Positions 1-5,067 of a DNA stretch of 5,337 bases are shown here, piece by piece. The stretch covers positions 1 through 5,337 of the forward strand of contig JAPCJN010000015.1 of the NCBI GenBank assembly GCA_027886925.1, given 5' to 3'. The notes under the pieces are model-generated. The model saw only the letters and a list, made by a program, of their open reading frames with translations. It was not told the origin of the DNA and did no database searches. Both the position numbers and the translations under genes were made by a program. The first letter of the stretch is position 1. Every line of letters begins with the position of its first letter. Source of the DNA: Nitrososphaerota archaeon (GTDB lineage Archaea; Thermoproteota; Nitrososphaeria; Nitrososphaerales; UBA183).

Positions 1-252
1 TTTATCGCCCAGATAGTAGAGCCCAGCCCACCCGAATGCGCCGAGCACCCCGACGATCAGCCACGTGAAATATCCAATGAAGAGCCAAGTTCCTGGCCAG
101 CTCGTGACCATGTTGTCATGGCAACCGAATTGTCCGGGCGAAACCGAGACGCACAGGAGTGGGTCCAAGACGATAGCCGTGAAAATCACAGAAAGGACCA
201 CGTTGAAGGTGCCCAGGCCGAGGAACCTGTTAGCAAGATCGATTGTCTTCAA
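1..252 (-). CDS. Small multi-pass membrane protein, paralogue of the gene at 496-1044 (C-terminal part outside window)
   Basis: This frame gives 84 residues from a TTG at 250-252 and stays open to the window edge, so the gene is truncated by the window. An in-frame TGA (256-258) lies just upstream. GGTG at 260-263 sits 7 bases before the TTG, which fixes the start. Two membrane segments are visible: about residues 12-34, and 52-80 beginning with WPGTW. The second segment matches the protein at 496-1044 at about 20 of 30 positions, including the run LIVGVLG and then GWA. The loop between the segments holds Cys34, Cys44 and His45, which the paralogue lacks. I do not recognise the family and give no function. 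It is transcribed divergently from its paralogue, across a 243-base shared upstream region. The homology supports it as a real gene despite the TTG start. Confidence 0.8.
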   Translation of the reverse strand, partial: MKTIDLANRFLGLGTFNVVLSVIFTAIVLDPLLCVSVSPGQFGCHDNMVTSWPGTWLFIGYFTWLIVGVLGAFGWAGLYYLGDK

Positions 253-259
253 CTTTCAA

Positions 260-266
260 CACCCTT
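260..266 (-). promoter_or_regulatory. Ribosome binding site for the gene starting at 252
   Basis: The minus strand reads AAGGGTG, ending 7 bases before the TTG start. GGTG can pair with the CACC in the archaeal 16S rRNA 3' tail. With the stop codon right before it, this makes TTG at 250-252 the best start. Confidence 0.5.
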
Positions 267-323
267 CAGAAAACCATTCCGAAGAAGGTTTCGCTCCAAT
301 GACAGCTACTATGCTCACATTGC

Positions 324-334
324 AAATTATTAAA
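324..334 (-). promoter_or_regulatory. Possible TATA box for the leftward membrane-protein gene
   Basis: The minus strand reads TTTAATAATTT, an AT-rich element in otherwise mixed sequence. A start of transcription about 26 bases downstream would fall near 303 and give a leader of about 50 bases, which is consistent with this gene having a ribosome binding site. No B-recognition element is obvious, so the call rests on composition and spacing only. Confidence 0.3.
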
Positions 335-430
335 GCATTACCCCTGGTCTATTAGTCCTCGACCCTTTCTGTTAGGCAACCAACGGGTGCCTTGCTGCTA
401 AACTCGAACCTCGTGATTCTAACTTCTGGT

Positions 431-459
431 CCTTTTCTATCCGAAGACCGAAGAAAAGG
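431..459. repeat. Inverted repeat enclosing a tandem heptamer, upstream of a promoter
   Basis: CCTTTTCT at 431-438 and AGAAAAGG at 452-459 are perfect 8-base inverted arms around a 13-base centre. Within and overlapping the right arm, CCGAAGA occurs twice in tandem at 441-447 and 448-454. A third copy (CCGAAGAA) lies at 279-286 near the other divergent gene. The element ends 8 bases before the TATA-like box at 468-475, a place where an archaeal activator or repressor could bind. Its function is inferred from position only. Confidence 0.4.
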
Positions 460-467
460 CTATGCCG

Positions 468-475
468 TTAAATAC
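468..475 (+). promoter_or_regulatory. TATA-like box for the gene at 496, probably leaderless
   Basis: TTAAATAC is centred about 25-26 bases before the ATG at 496. That is the usual distance from an archaeal TATA box to the transcription start, so the mRNA would begin at or next to the start codon. No ribosome binding site precedes the ATG, which agrees with a leaderless transcript. Confidence 0.5.
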
Positions 476-495
476 GCGCGACTTTCCGCAGAATT

Positions 496-1044
496 ATGGC
501 ATCGATTAGCATGGACAGGCTAATCAGATATTTCATCTACGCGACGATTTTGAATGTCTTCGCTGCGGTCGCGTTCACGACCCCGGTCATAATTCCGGAG
601 CTTGCTTTTCCTCTCAAGTTGACTATCTGGCCAGGGACCTGGATGTTAATCGCCTATTTCGTTTTCCTTATCGTCGGGGTGCTCGGAACCTTGGGTTGGG
701 CGGTGCTGCTGGACCTGATAAGGCGCATCACGGGCGCCGAAACCTGCGACAAGTTCCTTGCGATAACGAGCATCGTCCTCATCGAGCTCGCAGTCTACGT
801 TCAGACAAGTTTCATGTTCACTGTAGGCTATATCGGTGGGAGCTACGCGTTTTCATCCGGATTCGGCCCTTCGGTCATCACCTACGTGATAGGGCCGCTT
901 GTCATTCCGATCGGAGTATCGATCTTCATTTATCTTATTGGGACGCTTTTGGGCCTTATGAACGTCGTATTGGTCTTCGGTCAGGGACGGAGTCCGTCCC
1001 GGACAACGGACGTTCCTCCGATGGCATCCGCCCCCCAGCTATGA
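496..1044 (+). CDS. Four-helix membrane protein of unknown function, paralogue of the gene at 1-252
   Basis: The protein has 182 residues and about four hydrophobic segments, near residues 9-33, 45-74, 87-112 and 127-161, followed by a polar tail rich in Ser, Pro and Thr that is probably cytoplasmic. The second segment opens with WPGTW (45-49) and continues with LIVGVLG, shared with the divergent neighbour. The third and fourth are joined by a Gly/Ser/aromatic loop (about 111-126). No cofactor motif, catalytic pattern or signal peptidase site is visible, and I do not recognise the family. ATG at 496 fits the promoter spacing. ATG at 511 is the alternative and would give an N-terminus closer in length to the paralogue. 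The 3' end faces the 3' end of the cupredoxin-like gene at a distance of 122 bases. Confidence 0.85.
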   Translation: MASISMDRLIRYFIYATILNVFAAVAFTTPVIIPELAFPLKLTIWPGTWMLIAYFVFLIVGVLGTLGWAVLLDLIRRITGAETCDKFLAITSIVLIELAVYVQTSFMFTVGYIGGSYAFSSGFGPSVITYVIGPLVIPIGVSIFIYLIGTLLGLMNVVLVFGQGRSPSRTTDVPPMASAPQL

Positions 1045-1127
1045 CCGGGGAACGCCCGCTCAAAAATCGTTTGGCCGAGCCAAGTCGTTGCGCAAAGCCA
1101 ACTGTTGCCTTTCGACTGTAACTTTAT

Positions 1128-1160
1128 TGTCGAGGTTTCAGCTAGCTCTAGCTGTCGAGG
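1128..1160. repeat. Hairpin and direct repeats between convergent genes
   Basis: CAGCTA (1139-1144) and TAGCTG (1149-1154) form a 6-base-pair stem with a 4-base loop. They are flanked by two direct copies of TGTCGAGG at 1128-1135 and 1153-1160, 25 bases apart. The element sits between two genes that end toward each other, where a bidirectional terminator would be expected. There is no long T-run on either side, so termination is only a possibility. Confidence 0.3.
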
Positions 1161-1166
1161 GCGGTA

Positions 1167-1928
1167 TCAGGTAACTACGACTTGACCGCTCACCGAAGAG
1201 CCCTGCGCAGCGCTGTCATACTTTACCGTCCCTGCAGTAGCGAATGTGTGACCGTAGATGGAATATTGCTGAAGGCTACCAGTACCCGATGAGAACGACC
1301 CGTCCAGAGCTGTGACATCGTGCGTCACTGCCGCGACGTCTCCAGCCGCACTAGAGTCCAGATTGAGCCAGTATACCTTCGTCCCTGCCGCTACACTCAG
1401 GGAATTCGGAACGAACGCGTTACCCTGGATGAGGACCAGGGCCTGGACGCTCTGTAGGGAGAACTGCTGAGTGTAAACGCTTGAGCCAGAGGTCGCCTGG
1501 ACGCTTATCGTGGAATTGCTGACAGCTGCACCGTTTGACGCGCTGAGTGTTAGTGTCACCGCACCCGAGAGCTGGCCCGGGAAGTTGACCGTGCTGGGCT
1601 GGAAGCTTACGGTCACGCCTTTGGGCAGTGATGTAGCCGATAGAGAATACGCGCCGGAAACGGTTCCGATGGACGAAAACTTCATGGTGGCAGTGACGTT
1701 GACATCGGGCGCGACTATGAGCGGTTGCTGCACATTCATCGTAAGCTTCCCAGAGGAACCCGTTGGAGTTGAGGCGTTCGAGGAGGTGGTCGAGGTCGTC
1801 TCAGGTGTCGTGGTCGTAGAGGACGAAGAAGCCACCATCGGTATCGTGACATAGAACGCCCCCGCGACGACGATGACTAAAACAAGCAAGCCAACCAACG
1901 CACTGATGCCTGACCGGCGTCTCGTCAA
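1167..1928 (-). CDS. Membrane-anchored surface protein with Ig/NEW3-like domain and degenerate cupredoxin domain
   Basis: The protein has 253 residues. A basic start (RRR at 3-5) precedes one hydrophobic segment (about 8-30). A Ser/Thr/Pro linker (34-59) follows, then a beta-sandwich region resembling NEW3/Ig-like domains (about 62-160, with LPKGVTVSFQP), and a C-terminal domain (163-253) with the cupredoxin pattern AFVPNSLSVAAGTKVYWLN, THDV (202-205) and the closing strands TVKY...GQVVV. The N-terminal His ligand (His203) is present. Where blue-copper proteins have Cys, His and Met after the conserved Tyr (here Tyr237), this one has Ser239, Gln242 and Ser245, so a normal type 1 copper site is unlikely. 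It probably faces the outside of the cell. The start is TTG; no in-frame ATG precedes it, and the promoter spacing suits it. The role is unknown. Confidence 0.85.
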   Translation of the reverse strand: MTRRRSGISALVGLLVLVIVVAGAFYVTIPMVASSSSTTTTPETTSTTSSNASTPTGSSGKLTMNVQQPLIVAPDVNVTATMKFSSIGTVSGAYSLSATSLPKGVTVSFQPSTVNFPGQLSGAVTLTLSASNGAAVSNSTISVQATSGSSVYTQQFSLQSVQALVLIQGNAFVPNSLSVAAGTKVYWLNLDSSAAGDVAAVTHDVTALDGSFSSGTGSLQQYSIYGHTFATAGTVKYDSAAQGSSVSGQVVVT

Positions 1929-1953
1929 ACAATGGTACCCCCGCTTTAGGCAA

Positions 1954-1959
1954 TTTATC
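1954..1959 (-). promoter_or_regulatory. TATA-like box for the cupredoxin-like gene
   Basis: The minus strand reads GATAAATT across this site, centred about 26-28 bases before the TTG at 1928. That places transcription start almost at the start codon, as in a leaderless mRNA. Only 41 bases separate this gene from the possible small gene starting at 1970 on the other strand. Confidence 0.4.
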
Positions 1960-1969
1960 TCTTTCCCAA

Positions 1970-2116
1970 TTGAAGATTGGAGTTAGCGAAGAGATTATAG
2001 TTGATAGAGGTCGAGGCAAATCCACTTTAACTAATGGGCAGTTCGTTAGAGCCGCGCAATTGGGCTTGCTTAATGATGGGGAGGCTCGAGCCAGACTTCT
2101 GCTGTCCGCCAAGTGA
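1970..2116 (+). CDS. Possible 48-residue basic protein ahead of the YkoE-like gene
   Basis: A frame from TTG at 1970 to TGA at 2114-2116 encodes 48 residues, beginning MKIGVSEEIIVDRGRGKS. It is hydrophilic and rich in Arg and Lys, with no membrane segment and no motif I can assign. Its stop codon lies next to the GGAG (2119-2122) that serves the following gene, and the gap to that gene's start is 19 bases, as in an operon. Points against: the start codon is TTG, no ribosome binding site precedes it, third-position GC is about 46 percent and so uninformative, and the opposite strand also has an open frame here. It could be a leader peptide, a small regulator or chance. A weak AT element (TTTA at 1945-1948) would fit a leaderless transcript. 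Confidence 0.33.
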   Translation: MKIGVSEEIIVDRGRGKSTLTNGQFVRAAQLGLLNDGEARARLLLSAK

Positions 2117-2118
2117 AA

Positions 2119-2122
2119 GGAG
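2119..2122 (+). promoter_or_regulatory. Ribosome binding site for the YkoE-like gene
   Basis: GGAG in the context GAAAGGAG lies 13 bases before the TTG at 2136. The spacing is long, but TTG is the first possible start after the in-frame TAG at 2133-2135. A second GGAGG (2161-2165) inside the gene has no in-frame ATG, GTG or TTG at a useful distance. Confidence 0.45.
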
Positions 2123-2135
2123 CGGATTCGGATAG

Positions 2136-2999
2136 TTGGGAAACATTCTCTTCTTCTCTAGGAGGGAATTCGTTGTAATTGTCGCAATAGGAATCGTTTC
2201 CGGACTCATAGACGACAAAGCCGAGATGTTCCTATTCGCCTCCGTCGCTCATACTCACATTCTGGTACTGGTCAACGACTATCTCGCTTACGTGACCAGG
2301 GGCCCAGTATTCGGAGACCTTCTTGAAACCTGGCTTGAGTACGGGGCGCTCATCGCAGCGTGTCTTGTAAGGAAGCCAGCCGCTGCAACGCTTGCGCTGA
2401 CAATCAACGGATGCTGTCAGGTCTTTGTCAATGGCACCCATGATCCGCACCTTCTATACGGCCTCCCAGGCTTGGGCGCCGACATCGTATTTGCGTTGTT
2501 CCGTTACAAGAGGTATGATGTACCAGTGGTTTGCCTCGCCGGAATCTCTTGCGCAGTGTTCTGGTACCCAGTCGTCTGGTTCACGCACGGCATCTACCAG
2601 TTTCCGCTCTCGTTTGTCCTAGCAGATTTTGCGTTTCGCATCCTCGGGGGCGCAGTCGGAGACGGACTGCTGGGTGGCGCTCTTGCGCTAATAATCCTTA
2701 GCTTGGCCGGCCAAAGGTGGAACGGGTCACGCCCATCATCACTCAAAAACGGAGATGACGTCATGAAACATGCAACTCCCTTCGGACTCCTGACAATTGG
2801 TTTCGGAGTTCTCGTCATAGTTCTGACTTTTGTCTTCTCATCGGTCTCGAATTTCTTTCTCAGCATAGGTCCCAAGATTCCGAGCGGGAATCCCTTGCTG
2901 GAAGAATACAACCCAGGATATATCATTGGAGTCCTCCTTATTTTTCTCGTCCTGACGATGTTGGCCTTTTGGAAACTTAGGTCACGATTTTCTGACTAG
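2136..2999 (+). CDS. YkoE-like S component of an ECF transporter (thiamine or HMP type) with two-helix C-terminal extension
   Basis: The protein has 287 residues. Residues about 10-192 resemble YkoE, the substrate-binding membrane subunit of ECF importers for thiamine or its pyrimidine precursor HMP. Visible family features are RREFVVIVAIGIVSG near the start, VRKPAA at 78-83, a Gly-rich GLPGLGADIVFA at 109-120, RYKRYD at 123-128, and further hydrophobic helices to about 192. YkoE proteins are usually near 200 residues. Here a cytoplasmic linker (193-213) leads to two more helices (about 215-238 and 262-279), joined by an outside loop containing Pro, Gly and Asn. No ECF ATPase or T subunit lies in the window, so it either uses modules encoded elsewhere or works alone. 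Substrate is inferred from family only. The start is TTG, right after a TAG. Confidence 0.72.
   Translation: MGNILFFSRREFVVIVAIGIVSGLIDDKAEMFLFASVAHTHILVLVNDYLAYVTRGPVFGDLLETWLEYGALIAACLVRKPAAATLALTINGCCQVFVNGTHDPHLLYGLPGLGADIVFALFRYKRYDVPVVCLAGISCAVFWYPVVWFTHGIYQFPLSFVLADFAFRILGGAVGDGLLGGALALIILSLAGQRWNGSRPSSLKNGDDVMKHATPFGLLTIGFGVLVIVLTFVFSSVSNFFLSIGPKIPSGNPLLEEYNPGYIIGVLLIFLVLTMLAFWKLRSRFSD
2751..2765 (+). promoter_or_regulatory. Internal ribosome binding site and in-frame ATG at the extension junction
   Basis: GGAGATGA starts at 2751, and an in-frame ATG follows at 2763-2765, 8 bases after GGAG. This ATG is Met210, exactly where the linker ends and the extra two-helix segment begins. It could allow separate production of a 78-residue two-helix protein, or be a remnant of a gene fusion. 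Confidence 0.4.
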
Positions 3000-3370
3000 G
3001 TCAAGCCGTCATGCCCACCCTGCCAAGAGTGAATCGCTGGGGTGTGCGGATGTGCTCGCAGACCAGCCTAATTCAGGCGTCGACGCAAGTCGGAACAGCG
3101 TCTTAGGAGGGTTGGGCTCGATCGATGGCAGCCAACATCAAGGGTTGAAGCGCCTCTCATCGTCTCAAGGAGTGCCTAAACTGGCCGCGACCGTGTTGCG
3201 TTCACCCGAATTGAGGGAAGCAGATAAGAGCGTCATGCAAGATGATTTGTAAAACGACGAAATCTTCGTCCAAGCCAAGAATAGACTGGAGTTGGACGAG
3301 ATTGACGCCGTGATAGACCATCTGTCTGACGCGAAGGTTCGCTTCTAGTTGGTTGAGATTGACATCAAAT
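3000..3370. other. 371-base stretch without an intact gene, between convergent YkoE-like and znuB-type genes
   Basis: Both flanking genes end toward this stretch. I see no RNA gene, no clear terminator with a T-run, and no transposon ends. It contains a possible broken reading frame (3052-3348, listed separately) and a 9-base direct repeat GAGATTGAC at 3298-3306 and 3355-3363. Confidence 0.5.
3052..3348 (+). pseudogene. Possible gene relic interrupted by one in-frame TAA
   Basis: A frame from GTG at 3052 runs to TAA at 3250-3252, and the same frame continues without another stop to TAG at 3346-3348. The sequence on both sides of the TAA looks like hydrophilic helix: LREADKSVMQDDL before it and NDEIFVQAKNRLELDEIDAV after it. 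Without the stop, a protein of about 98 residues would result. The first 30 or so residues, rich in Ser, Gly and Asn, look less protein-like, so a true start may lie further in. I cannot assign a family. The alternatives are two unrelated small frames or chance. The opposite strand is also open across the second half, which lowers confidence. Confidence 0.28.
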
Positions 3371-4237
3371 CTACGTGGAACTGGTGCCAGTGACAGGTGC
3401 TTTGGCTGGCTTGATTGCCAAATGCACGAGCCTGACAAACAAGTATAGCCCGAAAACTATGCCCGTTATGAAGAAGCTGACCGGATAAGGTGTGAAGAAC
3501 GCCACGAAAAGCCCCACCCAAGTCGCCATCAGAGCGATAATGGTTGAGATGATGATCGCGCGTTGCGGCCGTCTCGCCAAGTACTGAGCAGTCGCAGCCG
3601 GGGTGACCATCAGGGAGAAGACGAGAAGTACGCCGGTGACCTGTACGGCAAAGGATACGGCAACAGCGACGATGACCATGAAGGCAGTCCCGATGAGGAT
3701 CATCGGCATCCCTTTTGCTTCTGCAACGTCTTCGTCCAAAGAAGCGAAGAGTAGCGGTCGGTAAAGGATCCCGATCGCGACCACTACCGCCGCCCCGGCA
3801 AAAAGGGTAAGCTGAACGGCGCCGCTGCTGACCCCAAGTATCTGCCCAAAAAGGATCGAGTACGCCTCGGTCGCATAGCCGGTATACAAGCTGATGAACA
3901 GCAACCCCAGCCCGAGCGCGAATGCAAGGACGATTCCGATTTGGGTGTCTCGATTCGTGGCTCGTCGTCCAAGGGCCGCTATCGCTAGCCCGCCCAGGGT
4001 CGAGCCCAGAAGAAGACCGTCGATGGGGGCGATGTTCAAGAGGACCGCCCCTGCCGCTCCGGCGAAACCTATCTCCGAGAATGCGTGCGCGGTAAACGCG
4101 GAGCGACGAAGCACAACAAAGTAGCCCGTGATCCCGGCGATCACCGCTATTATGGTTCCAGCTTCGAACGCGTGCTGCATGAACTGATAAGCCAGCATCT
4201 GCTGCAGGTCTGAGAATAGGTTGATGCTGAAGGTCAT
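3371..4237 (-). CDS. znuB: Metal ABC transporter permease, ABC-3 family (ZnuB/MntB type)
   Basis: From ATG at 4237 the protein has 288 residues, the normal size for the family, with about eight or nine membrane helices. ABC-3 features are VVLRRSAFTAHAFSEIGFAG near residue 41, where bacterial relatives have LRRMAF..DALSH, then LFGQILGVSSG near 129, the cytoplasmic coupling-loop region SLDEDVAEAKGMP near 166, and LLVFSLMVTPAATAQ near 204. It forms the membrane channel that passes Zn2+ or Mn2+ from the binding protein into the cytoplasm; metal identity cannot be read from the sequence. A GTG at 4247-4249 overlaps the znuC stop (GTGA) and would add four residues. ATG at 4237 is preferred because GGTGA lies 8 bases before it, and the GTG has no such site. 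The gene is last in the operon. Confidence 0.93.
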   Translation of the reverse strand: MTFSINLFSDLQQMLAYQFMQHAFEAGTIIAVIAGITGYFVVLRRSAFTAHAFSEIGFAGAAGAVLLNIAPIDGLLLGSTLGGLAIAALGRRATNRDTQIGIVLAFALGLGLLFISLYTGYATEAYSILFGQILGVSSGAVQLTLFAGAAVVVAIGILYRPLLFASLDEDVAEAKGMPMILIGTAFMVIVAVAVSFAVQVTGVLLVFSLMVTPAATAQYLARRPQRAIIISTIIALMATWVGLFVAFFTPYPVSFFITGIVFGLYLFVRLVHLAIKPAKAPVTGTSST

Positions 4238-4245
4238 TCCAGCTC

Positions 4246-4250
4246 TCACC
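4246..4250 (-). promoter_or_regulatory. Ribosome binding site deciding the znuB start
   Basis: The minus strand reads GGTGA here, 8 bases before ATG at 4237. It includes the TGA stop of znuC (4246-4248), so termination of one gene and initiation of the next are linked. The spacing equals that of the site before znuC. Confidence 0.6.
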
Positions 4251-5064
4251 GTCGGAGGTGTTCTTCGACACCTATGATCGCGACGTTGCCCTTGTCGTCG
4301 CGCAAGACCTCGACCTGAACACCATACAGAGCCGTGAGCCTATCTGACGTCAAGACTTCGTCAGGCGTCCCGGTGGCAACCCTGCCGTTGGCTATGTAGA
4401 TCACCTTGTCGAGGTGAGGTAGGAGCGGATTGATGTTGTGAGCGATGAGCAACGCCGTCACGCCGCGGGAATGGACCACACCGTTGACAAGGTGCAGGAG
4501 GTCGCTCTCGCGCCGCATGTCAAGGTTCGACAGCGGCTCGTCCAGCAGCAACAAGCCGGGGTTGCTCACGAGGGCCTCGGCGAGGAAAATCCTCTGCAGC
4601 TCTCCTCCTGACAATACACCGAGAGGGCGATGCGCCAACTCTAGCGCGTCGACTGACTTGAGCACGGCAAGCGCGGTGTCGCGGTCAGCGTGGGAAAAAG
4701 GGTTGAAACCCCATCGTTTTCCTGAAAGTCCAAGTCGGACCAGTTCGACGGATTCGACGTTAGTTTCGCTGTCTATTACGTGCCGCTGAGGGACGTATCC
4801 GATCTGAGGATTGCCACGCTTGGGCTGCGCGCCGAAGATCTTGATTGTTCCGCTGATTGGTTGCTGCAGGCCCAGTATCAAACGGAAGAGCGTGGTCTTT
4901 CCAGCCCCGTTGGGACCAATGATAGCGACGAATTCTCCACGACCGATGTCAAAGTTGGCGTTTTGCCAGACGGTCTTCTCTCGATAGCCGGCTGTTAGGT
5001 TCTCAGCCGCTAAGAGGCTAGAATGCACGCCAGCATTGACCAGTTTTAGTGCCGATATATTCAT
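4246..5064 (-). CDS. znuC: Metal ABC transporter ATP-binding protein (ZnuC/MntA type)
   Basis: The protein has 272 residues and a complete ABC ATPase domain. Walker A is GPNGAGKTT at 50-58, the Q-loop is YVPQR with Gln93, the signature is LSGGELQR at 151-158, Walker B is LLLLDEP at 171-177 with Glu176 as catalytic base, the D-loop is SNLD, and the switch His is His209 in IAHN. A typical helical-domain stretch after the Q-loop (TNVESVELVRLGL) fits the Zn/Mn/Fe importer subfamily. It hydrolyses ATP on the cytoplasmic side to drive the adjacent permease. The N-terminus is about 15 residues longer than usual before the first strand. The start ATG is supported by AGGTG 8 bases upstream. It lies 3 bases after the end of the binding-protein gene and overlaps the ribosome binding site of znuB. 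All catalytic residues are intact. Confidence 0.95.
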   Translation of the reverse strand: MNISALKLVNAGVHSSLLAAENLTAGYREKTVWQNANFDIGRGEFVAIIGPNGAGKTTLFRLILGLQQPISGTIKIFGAQPKRGNPQIGYVPQRHVIDSETNVESVELVRLGLSGKRWGFNPFSHADRDTALAVLKSVDALELAHRPLGVLSGGELQRIFLAEALVSNPGLLLLDEPLSNLDMRRESDLLHLVNGVVHSRGVTALLIAHNINPLLPHLDKVIYIANGRVATGTPDEVLTSDRLTALYGVQVEVLRDDKGNVAIIGVEEHLRR

Positions 5065-5067
5065 TCA

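Noticed and set aside
65..355. Plus-strand frames opposite the partial membrane-protein gene
   Set aside because: They lie opposite a frame with clear homology to the gene at 496-1044 and show no domain features.
1510..1854. Plus-strand frame opposite the cupredoxin-like gene
   Set aside because: It lies wholly inside a well-supported gene on the other strand; its Val/Glu-rich end is the complement of the Ser/Thr linker codons.
1801..2112. Minus-strand frame spanning the start of the cupredoxin-like gene
   Set aside because: It overlaps the promoter and start of a supported gene and has no recognisable protein features.
3250..3252. Stop-codon recoding at the TAA
   Set aside because: Pyrrolysine uses TAG and selenocysteine uses TGA; no known archaeal system recodes TAA, so a relic or sequencing error is simpler.
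3202..3438. Minus-strand frame of 78 residues running into the 3' end of znuB
   Set aside because: It begins inside znuB in a different frame on the same strand, and its protein-like look can come from being opposite the plus-strand relic at 3052-3348.
3345..4271. Long minus-strand frame (308 residues) overlapping znuB in another frame
   Set aside because: The translation is rich in Arg, His, Ser and Gly without domain structure, and the overlapping frame is a clear ABC-3 permease. It is a shadow of a GC-rich gene.
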